DNA of 64,000 nt, taken from contig NZ_FOTW01000005.1 of assembly GCF_900114705.1 (NCBI RefSeq), forward strand, positions 62,001 through 126,000, read 5' to 3'. Shown here piece after piece: positions 1 to 7,805 of this stretch. The stretch's first letter is position 1; each line of letters opens with the position of its first letter. The stretch is from Rugamonas rubra. Lineage in GTDB: Bacteria > Pseudomonadota > Gammaproteobacteria > Burkholderiales > Burkholderiaceae_D. Under the pieces are notes generated by a model. It worked only from the letters and a program-made list of their open reading frames with translations, was not told where the DNA came from and searched no databases. Position numbers and translations under genes: made by a program.

Positions 1-743
1 CCCATCAGCAGCAGGCGGTCGCACAGGTGGTTGGTCTTGCGCGGGATGCCGCCGCTATAGGCGTAGATGGCGGCCTGGGCGTCGGCGGTGAAGGACAGCT
101 TGTCGTCCTGCCAGCCGACGGTGCACAGGCGGTGCTCGACGTAGGACTGGGTGTCGGCCTGGTCCATCGGCCCCAGGTGGTAGCTGGCGATGACGCGCTG
201 GCGCAGCTGCTGCATGTCCTGCCGATGCAGGGTGACGCGGAACTCGGGCTGGCCGAGCAGGAAGGTCTGCAGCAGCGACTCGCTGTCGGTCTGGAAGTTC
301 GACAGCATGCGCAGCTCCTCGACCACCCGCGGCGTCAGGTTCTGCGCCTCGTCGATGACCAGCAGGGCGCGCTTGCCCTGGGCGCCGCAGCCGCGCAGGA
401 AGGTCTCCAGCCGGGCCAGGATCACCGGCTTGCTGGCGCCGTCCTCGCAGGGCAGGCCGAAGCAGCTGGCCACCATCTTCAGGGTGTCGTCGCAGTTGAG
501 CTGGGTGTTGACGATGTGGGCGACGACGAAGCCGTCCGACTCGATCTGCTGGAACAGGGTGCGCACCAGCGTGGTCTTGCCGGCGCCGATCTCGCCGGTG
601 ACGACGATGAAGCCCTCGCCCTGCGACAGGCCGTACTCGAGGTAGGCCATGGCGCGCGTGTGGCCCTTGCTGCCGAAGAAGAAGTGGGGGTCGGGACGCA
701 GGCTGAAGGGCCTTCCGCTGAGTCCGTAGTATGTCTCGTACAT
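1..743 (-). CDS. XrtA-associated ATPase, ExeA/GspA-like AAA protein (3' end cut by window edge)
   Basis: The visible 247 residues form an AAA/P-loop ATPase of the type found in exosortase-A exopolysaccharide loci (PEP-CTERM ATPase family, related to ExeA of type II secretion). It starts MYETYYGLSGRPF, has Walker A GEIGAGKT at residues 50-57 and Walker B LLVIDEAQ near 127-134. The C-terminal part runs off the left edge. It is the last visible gene of a minus-strand operon, 16 bases after the outer-membrane protein gene. The family is thought to energise or position the polysaccharide export machinery; that role is inferred from context. The chosen ATG gives the N-terminus normal for the family. 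Confidence 0.9.
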   Translation of the reverse strand, partial: MYETYYGLSGRPFSLRPDPHFFFGSKGHTRAMAYLEYGLSQGEGFIVVTGEIGAGKTTLVRTLFQQIESDGFVVAHIVNTQLNCDDTLKMVASCFGLPCEDGASKPVILARLETFLRGCGAQGKRALLVIDEAQNLTPRVVEELRMLSNFQTDSESLLQTFLLGQPEFRVTLHRQDMQQLRQRVIASYHLGPMDQADTQSYVEHRLCTVGWQDDKLSFTADAQAAIYAYSGGIPRKTNHLCDRLLLM

Positions 744-759
744 CGCTGGTGCGCTCCGC

Positions 760-2313
760 TTATAACTTCAGTGAGATCGAGAGCGCCACGGCGTTCTCGG
801 TGTAGGCGCCCGCGCCCGACAGGCCGTCGCCGTGCACGCGGCGCAGCTCGAGGTTGCCGCTCAGGCGGGGCTGGAACTGGCGGTTGAGCTGCAGGCGCAG
901 GCTGCGCTGGCGGCTGCCCAGGCCGGTCGAGAGCGAACGGGTGTTGCTCAGGTCGGCGCTGAGGGTGGCGCCGAAGCGCGACGAGGGGTGCCAGTTGAGC
1001 GCCACGCTGGCGCCGCGCTGGCGGGTGTCGTCGTTGAGGGTCTCGCTGCTGCTGCCGAGCAGCGCGCTGTCGCTCTGCCGCGCCGACAGGGCGCTGCGCC
1101 GCGTGTCGTACACGCTGAGCATGGTGATGGTGCGCGCCGTGTTCAGGCCGACCGAGGCCTGCAACTGCTTTTGCAGGCTGTAGCGGTTGCTGAAGTAGTT
1201 GACGCTGGTGGCCAACGAGCGCGGCAGGCTGTTGGCGCGGATGTAGGCCTCGACGGCCTGGGCGCGCAGCAGCGGGTCGCTGATGGTGGCCGACATCAGC
1301 CGGTTCAACAGCTCGGCCGTGCTGACGGCGGCCGGCAGCAGGAACTGCGAGCGGCTGGTGGTGACCGAGTCGTCGTAGTGGGCGCTCCACACGGTGTTGC
1401 GGCTGCGGTGCTGCAGCGACAGGCCGTTGCTGGCGCCGTAGTAGCGCCGGCCGTGGCTCAGCTGCAGGCTGCTGCGCAGGGTCGGCGCCCAGCGCAGGCC
1501 GGTGGTCCAGGAGCGGCCCTGGCTGACGCCGCCCAGGCCGAAGTCCATCTTGTCGTAGCCGGCGCCGAGGCTCAGGTTCAGGCTCGGGCTGACGCCGTAG
1601 CTGAGCGAGCCGTTGGCGCCGCTGCTGCTCGAGTCGGGCGCCACGCTGTCGTGCTGGCGCAGTTTGCTCAGCTGCAGGCCCCAGCCCAGGCTGCGGAAGG
1701 CCGGCCCGCTGGCCAGGCTGGCGAACAGCTGGTCCGACTGGCTGCGGCCGAAGGCGGCGTTGTTGGAGTCGACCTGGTCGCGCGTGTAGCGCAGCTCCAG
1801 GTCGGCGCCGGCGCCCAGGCGGCGGCGCAGATAGGGGCTGATGCTGAGGGTGCGCACCTCGTTGCGGTTGAGCGTGCTGTAGCCGTTGTCGCCCTGCTGG
1901 GGGCCGAAGGCCGAGGTGCTCTGCTGGCTGATCGAGGCGGCGCCGTCGAGGAACAGCCAGTCCTCCAGCAGGCGCGCCTTGGCGCTGGCCTGCAACTGGC
2001 TCTGGTGGCGCTGGCTGTTGGCGTCGTCGCCGCCGCCGGTGTAGAAGCGCAGCTGGTAGGCCAGCTTCAGGTTCAGCCGCGCGGTCTGCTCGCTCAGGCT
2101 GAAGCCCGGCGCCACCTCCGCCACCACGCGGCCGTGGGCGCGCTCGGGCGGCGCCATGTTGGCGTTGTCGGTGGCGCTGGCGCGCAGCTCGACGGCCGGG
2201 CTGAACACCAGTTCGGCCCGGCTGGCCGGCGCGAACAGCAGCGCCAGCACGGCCGCCAGCAGGCGCCGCCGCGGCGCGCCGCGCGCCGGCGCTCTACCCA
2301 TAGTGGTAGTCAT
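760..2313 (-). CDS. PEP-CTERM system-associated outer membrane protein (TIGR03016-like)
   Basis: The product is 517 aa, with a signal peptide (Arg-rich start, then LLAAVLALLFAPASRA) and a long mature part of alternating amphipathic strands ending in SISLKL, as in outer-membrane beta-barrels. Length, N-terminal pattern and place between tyrosine kinase and ATPase fit the PEP-CTERM-associated outer-membrane family that accompanies exosortase-A loci. It probably takes part in secretion or anchoring of the exopolysaccharide; the exact role is not established. The first ATG overlaps the upstream kinase stop; a second ATG four codons later is equally possible. Confidence 0.85.
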   Translation of the reverse strand: MTTTMGRAPARGAPRRRLLAAVLALLFAPASRAELVFSPAVELRASATDNANMAPPERAHGRVVAEVAPGFSLSEQTARLNLKLAYQLRFYTGGGDDANSQRHQSQLQASAKARLLEDWLFLDGAASISQQSTSAFGPQQGDNGYSTLNRNEVRTLSISPYLRRRLGAGADLELRYTRDQVDSNNAAFGRSQSDQLFASLASGPAFRSLGWGLQLSKLRQHDSVAPDSSSSGANGSLSYGVSPSLNLSLGAGYDKMDFGLGGVSQGRSWTTGLRWAPTLRSSLQLSHGRRYYGASNGLSLQHRSRNTVWSAHYDDSVTTSRSQFLLPAAVSTAELLNRLMSATISDPLLRAQAVEAYIRANSLPRSLATSVNYFSNRYSLQKQLQASVGLNTARTITMLSVYDTRRSALSARQSDSALLGSSSETLNDDTRQRGASVALNWHPSSRFGATLSADLSNTRSLSTGLGSRQRSLRLQLNRQFQPRLSGNLELRRVHGDGLSGAGAYTENAVALSISLKL

Positions 2314-3223
2314 AGGTTTCGGTGCCGGCGAAGTCGCGGCTCTTGTTGTAGATCAGGCTGACGTTGTCGCAGCCCTCGAGGCGGCGCAGGCCCTCCAGCA
2401 CGGCGTGCTGGGTGGTCTGCTGCGACTCGACCACCACCACGATCTGGCCCATGTGGCCGGCCAGCACGCGCGCCTCGCTGGTCAACAGCAGCGGCGGCGA
2501 ATCGAAGATGACGATGCGGTCGGGGTAGCGCTGGGCGATCTCCTGCACCAGCGCCTTCATGCTCTGGCTGGCCAGCAGCTCGGTGGCGCGCAGGTTGGCG
2601 GTGCCGGCCGGCAGGATGCTGAGGGTGTTGACATTGGTGCGCAACATCACGTCGGCCAGGTCCAGGCTGTCGTCGAGCAGCAGGTCCATCAGGCCCGGTT
2701 GCGGCGACAGGCCGAGCGCCTTCAGCACCGAGGGCCGGGCCACGTCGGCGTCGATCAGCAGCACGGTGTGGTCGAGCTCCATGGCGATGCTCATCGCCAG
2801 GTTGATCGAACAGTAGGTCTTGCCCTCGCCGGCCAGCGCGCTGGTGATCATCACCAGGTTGCTGGGCAGCACGGCGGTACCGCCGGGGAAGGCCTTCTTC
2901 AGGATCGGCCGCTTGATGACGCGGAAGTCCTCGACCAGCAGGGTGCGCCCGCCGGCCACGGTGATCAGGCCGCGCTCCTGCATGCGCGCCAGGTCCAGCT
3001 CGACCTCGCGGGTGCGCCGTGGCGGCGCGCCCGGCGCGCTTGGCGCCGGCGCAGCGGACGGCGCCGGCGCCGGCATGGCGGTGGCCGTGGCGGCGCCGTG
3101 GCCGTGCTGCGCGCCGCGCGCCGGGCCGGCGCCGGCCGAACTGTCGGCGGCGCGCGCCTGGGCCGGCGCCCGTTCCTGTCGGCCGTGCTCGATCCGCCCC
3201 GCCGCTTTCTCGATAATGCTCAT
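2294..3223 (-). CDS. XrtA-associated bacterial tyrosine autokinase (CpsD/Wzc-like)
   Basis: The product is 309 aa. About 70 residues of Ala/Pro-rich linker precede a BY-kinase domain with Walker A SALAGEGKT (128-136), Walker A' LLIDADVARPS (155-165) and Walker B IVIFDSPPLL. The C-terminus has a short Tyr cluster (YDYHYG) suited to autophosphorylation. It is the cytoplasmic partner of the chain-length protein encoded just upstream and would control polymer length and export by phosphorylation cycling. The ATG at 3223 was chosen because it gives the family N-terminus MSIIEKAAGR; longer readings run out of frame into the upstream gene. The end overlaps the start of the outer-membrane gene. Confidence 0.93.
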   Translation of the reverse strand: MSIIEKAAGRIEHGRQERAPAQARAADSSAGAGPARGAQHGHGAATATAMPAPAPSAAPAPSAPGAPPRRTREVELDLARMQERGLITVAGGRTLLVEDFRVIKRPILKKAFPGGTAVLPSNLVMITSALAGEGKTYCSINLAMSIAMELDHTVLLIDADVARPSVLKALGLSPQPGLMDLLLDDSLDLADVMLRTNVNTLSILPAGTANLRATELLASQSMKALVQEIAQRYPDRIVIFDSPPLLLTSEARVLAGHMGQIVVVVESQQTTQHAVLEGLRRLEGCDNVSLIYNKSRDFAGTETYDYHYG

Positions 3224-3252
3224 GCTGTCCTCACACTGCTGCGTTGGTCCGG

Positions 3253-4788
3253 CTACAAGGATGGGCGGAGGATGGCCAGGCCGATCACTCCGCAATAGGT
3301 GCTCACCAGCGAGAGCACCGCCAGCCCGAAGGCGTACAGGCGGCGGCGCCGCTTGACCGTCTCGGCCTGGGTCCAGTTCATGTTCACGCTGCCCAGCACC
3401 GGCAGGCCGCTCACCTCGCGCAGGCTGTGCTGGCTGAGGAAGGTCGGCCGGATCTGGCTCATCAACAGCGCGCCGCCGACGCCGGCCGCCAGCGCCGCCG
3501 CCAGCACCATCGCGTACAGGCGCGGCCGGTTCGGCCCGGCCGGCACCAGCGGCACGCTGGGCGGGTCGATGACGCGGAAGCTCATCATGTCGGTGGCCGA
3601 GCTCAGGTCGCCCGACAGCTTGGCCGCCTCGCGCCGGTTGACCAGCTTCTCGTAGTTCTCCTTGTTGACCTGGTAGTCGCGGTTGAGCTGGGCCAGCTGG
3701 GCCTCGACCTCGGGCGCCGCCGTGCTCTGCGACTGCAGCCGCGCCAGCCGCGTGGCGTACTCGGCCACGCGCGCCTTCAGGCCGGCCATGCGCGCCTCCT
3801 CCACCGACAGGGCGACGTTCATCTGCTGCAGCATCGGGCTGTAGCTGGCGCCGGGGTCGGTGACGCGGGTCTTCTTGGCCTCCTCGCGCTTGTTCGCCTC
3901 GAGCTGGCCGATCAGGCGCTTGGCCGAGACGATGTCCGGATGGTTCTCGGTGTACTGCAGGCGCAAGCCGTCGAGGTTCTTGTTGATGGCCGAGATGCGC
4001 GCGTCGAGCTCGGGATTGACCAGCACGGGCTCGGCGGCGGCGCCGCCGACCGGGACCGGGTCCTCGCCGGCGATCTGGCGCTTGATGGCGTTGCGCGACA
4101 TCTCCGCCTCGGTGTACTCCAGCTTGGCCTGGCTCAGGTGGTCGGTCAGCTCGGCCAGCTTGCTCGAATAGTCGCTGCCTTGGCGCGGCAGCAGGCCCAT
4201 GTTGCGGATCTTGAAGTCCTTCAGCGTGTTCTCGCCGGCGGCCAGCTTCTCCTCGTAGTTCTTGATCTGCTCGTCGATGAACTGCACCGCCTTCTCCGAG
4301 TCCTGCTTCTTGCCGCCGAAGCTGCCCTCGACGAAGATGGTCAGCAGCGACTGCACCACGTCCTTGCCCAGCTTGGGCTTGGGATTGTTGTAGGAGATCG
4401 TGTAGATGTCGTCGCGCTCGGTGCCGCCGACCTTGATCTGCGCCATCAGCTCGTCGGCCAGGCGCTCGTGCTCGTTGGAGCTCTTGGCCTGCACGTCGAG
4501 GTCGACCATGCGCATGACGCGCTCGACGTTGGGCCGGCTGATCAGGGTGCGGCGCATGAACATCACCTGCTGCTCGACGTTGGGCAGGGTGGTCATGCCG
4601 GCCATCAGCGGCTTGAGGATGCTCTGCGTGTCGACGTACACCCGCGCCGAGGCCTGGTAGTCGGCCGGCAGGCGGTACACATAGACGCCGCCGGCAATGC
4701 CGACGAGCCAACTGATCGCCACCGCGTACCAGCGGTACTTGGCGATCGCCTTCAAAAAGGCCAGCAACATCGCTATCAATTCAGCCAT
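3253..4788 (-). CDS. XrtA system polysaccharide chain-length determinant (Wzz/GumC-like)
   Basis: The product is 511 aa, an inner-membrane PCP protein. It has an N-terminal membrane helix (about residues 18-40), a long periplasmic region with heptad-like coiled-coil stretches (about 170-390) and a C-terminal membrane helix after the Pro-rich motif VIDPPSVPLVP. This architecture and the adjacent separate tyrosine kinase match the PEP-CTERM chain-length family. It would set polymer length and connect the polymerase to the outer-membrane export protein encoded divergently at 5142. It is the first gene of the leftward assembly operon. Confidence 0.93.
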   Translation of the reverse strand: MAELIAMLLAFLKAIAKYRWYAVAISWLVGIAGGVYVYRLPADYQASARVYVDTQSILKPLMAGMTTLPNVEQQVMFMRRTLISRPNVERVMRMVDLDVQAKSSNEHERLADELMAQIKVGGTERDDIYTISYNNPKPKLGKDVVQSLLTIFVEGSFGGKKQDSEKAVQFIDEQIKNYEEKLAAGENTLKDFKIRNMGLLPRQGSDYSSKLAELTDHLSQAKLEYTEAEMSRNAIKRQIAGEDPVPVGGAAAEPVLVNPELDARISAINKNLDGLRLQYTENHPDIVSAKRLIGQLEANKREEAKKTRVTDPGASYSPMLQQMNVALSVEEARMAGLKARVAEYATRLARLQSQSTAAPEVEAQLAQLNRDYQVNKENYEKLVNRREAAKLSGDLSSATDMMSFRVIDPPSVPLVPAGPNRPRLYAMVLAAALAAGVGGALLMSQIRPTFLSQHSLREVSGLPVLGSVNMNWTQAETVKRRRRLYAFGLAVLSLVSTYCGVIGLAILRPSL

Positions 4789-5141
4789 CGGTTCAAGTCA
4801 CCAAAGTAGGGTTGCGACATCCCGAGCGAGGCCCGCGAACGTTGTTTAAATAGCATTTCAAGATGCCTATAATACCTGAACCAGGCAAGATATGTTGTTA
4901 TAAATTTATTTCAAAACTAACATCTAATAGCCACCCTGCCCGGGCGTGGGCAGGGTCCGCCGACTCGCCGCCGGCCTGCCGCCGACCTGTCCGGCTGGTC
5001 CGCGCGGCGCCGCCGGAGGCGAAAAAAATTCATTTTCAACAACGGCCGAAAGCAGCCATTGTGGTATAAAATAAACATGTAAAAAAGAAAACACTGCATG
5101 CTTCCTATGCATGCTTTGCTTCTACCTGAGAGGAAAACGCC
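4789..5141. promoter_or_regulatory. Divergent promoter region of the polysaccharide assembly genes
   Basis: This is 353 bases without a gene, much richer in A+T than its surroundings, between the leftward chain-length operon and the rightward export gene. A TATAAT hexamer at 4868-4873 has a weak TTTAAA 17 bases upstream. A second AT-rich block with TATAAA at 5065-5070 lies closer to the export gene. No single promoter can be assigned with confidence. A direct repeat of TGCATGCTT (5095 and 5108) sits just before the ribosome binding site of the export gene. Confidence 0.55.
5095..5116. repeat. Direct repeat TGCATGCTT x2 upstream of the export gene
   Basis: TGCATGCTT occurs at 5095-5103 and 5108-5116, 13 bases apart, 25-45 bases upstream of the export gene start. 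Each copy contains the palindrome TGCATGC variant GCATGC. It would lie in the 5' untranslated region or close to the promoter, so an operator or RNA-level role is possible but unproven. Confidence 0.45.
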
Positions 5142-5771
5142 ATGAGGTTTGTGCAATCGAGAACGTCCTGGGCGCGCCGCGCCGCCCCGCTGCTGCTGCT
5201 GGCGCTGAGCGCCTGCTCGAGCCTGCGCCAGGGCCCGGCCGCGCCGCCCGACGCCGCCGTGGTCGCCAGCGAGTACCGCATCGGTCCCGGCGACAACATC
5301 AACATCATGGTCTGGCACAACCCCGAGGTGTCGATGACGGTGCCGGTGCGGCCCGACGGCATGATCACCACGCCGCTGGTCGAGGACCTCGAGGCCAGCG
5401 GCAAGACCTCGACCCAGCTGGCGCGCGACATCGAGAAGAAGCTGGCCAAGTTCCTGCAGGAGCCGATGGTGACGGTGATCGTCACCGGCTTCGTCGGCAT
5501 CTATTCGGAGCAGATCCGCGTCATCGGCCAGGCGGCGCGGCCGCAGGCGCTGCCGTACCGGCGCGACATGTCGCTGATGGACGTGCTGATCGCCGTCGGC
5601 GGCGTCACCGAGTTCGCCGCCGGCAACCGCGCCAGCATCATCCGCACCATCGACGGCAAGCAGCACAAGCTGGCGGTGCGTTTGAGCGATCTGATCCGCG
5701 AAGGCGACATCTCGGCCAACCTGCCGATGCGCCCGGGCGACGTGCTGGTGATACCGGAGAGCTTCTTCTGA
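5142..5771 (+). CDS. XrtA-associated polysaccharide export lipoprotein (Wza/GumB-like)
   Basis: The product is 209 aa with a lipoprotein signal peptide ending in LALSAC (lipobox), so it should be acylated and sent to the outer membrane. The Poly_export motif YRIGPGDNINIMVWHNPE is followed by two SLBB-like segments (about residues 110-205). It is short compared with Wza (about 380 aa), as usual for the PEP-CTERM export family. A ribosome binding site AGAGGAAAA precedes the ATG. It would form the periplasmic or outer-membrane exit of the polymer together with the chain-length protein and kinase encoded divergently. Confidence 0.94.
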   Translation: MRFVQSRTSWARRAAPLLLLALSACSSLRQGPAAPPDAAVVASEYRIGPGDNINIMVWHNPEVSMTVPVRPDGMITTPLVEDLEASGKTSTQLARDIEKKLAKFLQEPMVTVIVTGFVGIYSEQIRVIGQAARPQALPYRRDMSLMDVLIAVGGVTEFAAGNRASIIRTIDGKQHKLAVRLSDLIREGDISANLPMRPGDVLVIPESFF

Positions 5772-5790
5772 TGCGGGTTGCCTTGGGGAA

Positions 5791-5809
5791 GTGTCGGAAA
5801 ACTTTACAC
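5791..5809 (+). promoter_or_regulatory. 19-bp box GTGTCGGA-N3-CTTTACAC, copy 1 (putative PrsR site)
   Basis: The sequence GTGTCGGAAAACTTTACAC matches the box at 8931-8949 at 16 of 19 positions; only the central AAA/TTT differs. It has imperfect dyad symmetry (GTGT...ACAC). It lies about 107 bases upstream of a sigma-54 element, a normal distance for an enhancer-binding protein. PrsR, the sigma-54 activator of PEP-CTERM loci, is encoded in this window, so it is the best candidate ligand; this is inference. Confidence 0.7.
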
Positions 5810-5905
5810 TTCTACCCGGCGGCTTGCACGATGCACACGCAACGCCCGGCGCCGCCGCCGCTAAGCCCTTGATTTCACACAGGCGGCGCGGCGGCGTGAC
5901 TTGCA

Positions 5906-5921
5906 TGGCGCACATATTGCT
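5906..5921 (+). promoter_or_regulatory. Sigma-54 -24/-12 promoter for the HPr-rel-A operon
   Basis: TGGCGCACATATTGCT has the invariant GG (5907-5908) and GC (5919-5920) separated by exactly 10 bases, as in the RpoN consensus TGGCACG-N4-TTGCW. Transcription would start near 5932, about 50 bases before the first start codon. The upstream 19-bp box would be centred near -132. Confidence 0.75.
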
Positions 5922-5984
5922 TTGCAACACAACACCAAGCGACGGCCGCGGCCGTTCGCGCGCCGTCATATTTTCAGGAGTGAA

Positions 5985-6563
5985 ATGGTTATGCATGAAT
6001 CGTCCGACCAGCAGCAAGCGCCCGCGCCGGCCGGCACTCCCGCGCTGAGCCCGGCCGGCCAGGCGCGCCGGCGCCTGGCCACGGCCGGCGTGGCCGCCTC
6101 CGGCGTGCTGCTCACCGTCGCCAGCCAGCCCGGCATGGCCTGCGACATCTGCCGCTCGCCGTCGGGCTTCCTGTCCGGCGCGCTGCAGAGCCAGCAGGTG
6201 CCGAAGACGGTCTGCTCGGGCCGCTCGCCGAGCTACTGGAAGCGCAGCGCGAACTGGCCCAACCACCTCGCCAAGACCACCAAGTTCAGCGCCCTCTTCC
6301 CCTGCAACAGCGCGTTCGGCAGCTACAAGAACGCGACCTTGCAGCAGATGTTGTCCGGCCAGTCCTTCGACAACCAAAAGATCGGCCAGTACCTGGTGGC
6401 CGCCCACCTGAACGTGCTGGCCAAGCTGAGCAGCTTCCAGAACCTGCCGATGCTGCAAAACATCTGGAAGGAATTCCAGGCCAGGGGCTACTACGCGCCG
6501 GTGGCCGGCAAACGTTGGTACGCCTATGACATCGCCTTCTACCTGTCGGGAACCATGTCTTGA
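5985..6563 (+). CDS. Unrecognised exported protein heading the HPr-rel-A operon
   Basis: The product is 192 aa of unknown function. An N-terminal segment with an Arg-Arg-Arg cluster is followed by a hydrophobic stretch (about residues 32-48) and then Cys residues at CDICRSPSGFLSG, which suggests export. The motif SPSYWK near residue 85 recalls (S)PGYWK motifs in cell-surface proteins of exosortase-carrying bacteria. No PEP-CTERM tail is present. An AGGAG ribosome site (5976-5980) precedes the ATG at 5985; another ATG two codons on is possible. It sits at the head of the PqqD/HprK/nucleotidyltransferase genes and shares their sigma-54 promoter, so it may be a target of that system (inference). 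Confidence 0.7.
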   Translation: MVMHESSDQQQAPAPAGTPALSPAGQARRRLATAGVAASGVLLTVASQPGMACDICRSPSGFLSGALQSQQVPKTVCSGRSPSYWKRSANWPNHLAKTTKFSALFPCNSAFGSYKNATLQQMLSGQSFDNQKIGQYLVAAHLNVLAKLSSFQNLPMLQNIWKEFQARGYYAPVAGKRWYAYDIAFYLSGTMS

Positions 6564-6591
6564 GGCCGGCGCCGCCGGCCGCAGCGGTCCC

Positions 6592-6876
6592 GTGTGGCGC
6601 ATGAGCGCCGGCCAGCTGGCGGCCAGCCGCCACTGGGACGGCGAGTTCGTGGTCTACAACAACCTGTCGGGCGACACCCACCTGCTCGGCGCCGACGCCA
6701 TGCTGGTGCTGCGCCGGCTGCAACAGGGCGAGGCCGACACGGCCGCCCTGCTGGCCGCGCTGCACGAGGGCGCCGAGGCGCCGGCGGCGGCGACGCGCGC
6801 CGCGCCGGCCGCCGAGCTCGAGGCCATGCTCGACGACCTGCGCCGCCTGGCGCTGATCGACACGGCGCCATGCTGA
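6592..6876 (+). CDS. HPr-rel-A system PqqD-like peptide chaperone
   Basis: The product is 94 aa from a GTG start (VWRMSAGQL); an ATG three codons later is the alternative. It contains the PqqD-type pattern W-D-x-E-x-V-x-Y-N-x-L-S-G-D-T-H-L-L followed by a helical C-terminal half, which defines the PqqD-related proteins that accompany HprK-related kinase A. PqqD folds are RiPP recognition elements that bind leader peptides and hand them to modifying enzymes. The longer reading from 6526 would overlap the preceding gene and lacks a ribosome site. The stop overlaps the start of the kinase gene by seven bases, which implies translational coupling. Confidence 0.85.
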   Translation: MWRMSAGQLAASRHWDGEFVVYNNLSGDTHLLGADAMLVLRRLQQGEADTAALLAALHEGAEAPAAATRAAPAAELEAMLDDLRRLALIDTAPC

Positions 6877-7805
6877 CGGTGGCCGCGCTCAGTCAGGCCG
6901 AGCTGGCCGGACGCCTGGCCGGTGACGGCCTGCACCTGCGCACCGCCGGCTTCAGCGTCTGCCTGCGCAGCCGCATCGGCAGCGTGGCGCGCGGCATCGG
7001 CCTGCTGTACCCCGACTACCCGCTGCTGGCGGCCGACGACTTCGCCGACTTCCGCCTCAGCCTGGAACGGCCGGCCGGCCTGCGCCGCTGGTTCAAGCCG
7101 CAGGTGCGCCTGCTGTACGACGGCGCCTCGCTGTTCCAGCCGCTGCCGCTGGCGCAGGCCTTCCCGATGTTCGAATGGGGCTTGAACTGGTGCGTCTCGA
7201 GCCGCGCCCACGAGTACCTCATCGTCCACGCCGCCGTGGTGGAAAAGCACGGCCGCGCGGCGATCCTGCCGGCGCCGCCCGGCTCGGGCAAGAGCACGCT
7301 GTGCGCCGCCCTGGTCGGCCGCGGCGGCTGGCGTCTGCTGTCCGACGAGCTGACCCTGATCCGCCTGGCCGACGGCGCGCTGGTGCCGCTGCCGCGCCCG
7401 GTGAGCCTGAAGAACGGCTCGATCGCGGTGATCCGCGACTACCTCGGCGACGCCGTGTTGAGCCCGGCGGTGCGCGACACCGTCAAGGGCACGGTGGCGC
7501 ACCTGAAGGCGCCGGCCGACAGCGTGGCGCGCGCCGCCGAGACGGCCCGCGCGGCCTGGCTGGTGTTCCCGCAGTACCGCGCCGGCGCCGCCGTGCGCCT
7601 GGACCCGCTGAGCCGGGCGCAGACCTTCATGCGCGTGGCCGGCAACAGCTTCAACTACAGCCTGCTGGGCCGGCGCGGCTTCGACGCGCTCGGCCGCGTG
7701 GTCGAGGCCAGCGCCGGCTACGCCCTGGAATACGGCCGGCTCGACGACGCCCTGGCGCTGTTCGAGCGCCTGGCCGGCCAGCAGTTGGCCGAGCGCGCCG
7801 CATGA
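6870..7805 (+). CDS. HprK-related kinase A
   Basis: The product is 311 aa. A P-loop PAPPGSGKSTL (about residues 134-144) is followed by the HprK-like segment WRLLSDELTLI (154-164) and later NSFNYSLLG. This is the HPr kinase/phosphorylase C-terminal fold found in PqqD-linked operons; the N-terminal HprK domain and the HprK signature for HPr are absent, so its substrate is unlikely to be HPr. Located between the PqqD-like gene (overlap) and the nucleotidyltransferase gene (ATGA overlap). The operon is often seen next to exosortase systems; the reaction is unknown. Confidence 0.88.
   Translation: MLTVAALSQAELAGRLAGDGLHLRTAGFSVCLRSRIGSVARGIGLLYPDYPLLAADDFADFRLSLERPAGLRRWFKPQVRLLYDGASLFQPLPLAQAFPMFEWGLNWCVSSRAHEYLIVHAAVVEKHGRAAILPAPPGSGKSTLCAALVGRGGWRLLSDELTLIRLADGALVPLPRPVSLKNGSIAVIRDYLGDAVLSPAVRDTVKGTVAHLKAPADSVARAAETARAAWLVFPQYRAGAAVRLDPLSRAQTFMRVAGNSFNYSLLGRRGFDALGRVVEASAGYALEYGRLDDALALFERLAGQQLAERAA

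Noticed and set aside
832-2361. Long plus-strand ORF opposite the outer-membrane protein gene
   Set aside because: It is an antisense shadow produced by high GC. Its product is Ala/Gln/Arg/Gly-rich without family motifs, whereas the minus strand has a signal peptide and a family match.
3244-4809. 521-codon plus-strand ORF opposite the chain-length gene
   Set aside because: The composition is Leu/Gln/His/Arg-biased and lacks motifs. The minus strand encodes a clear chain-length determinant.
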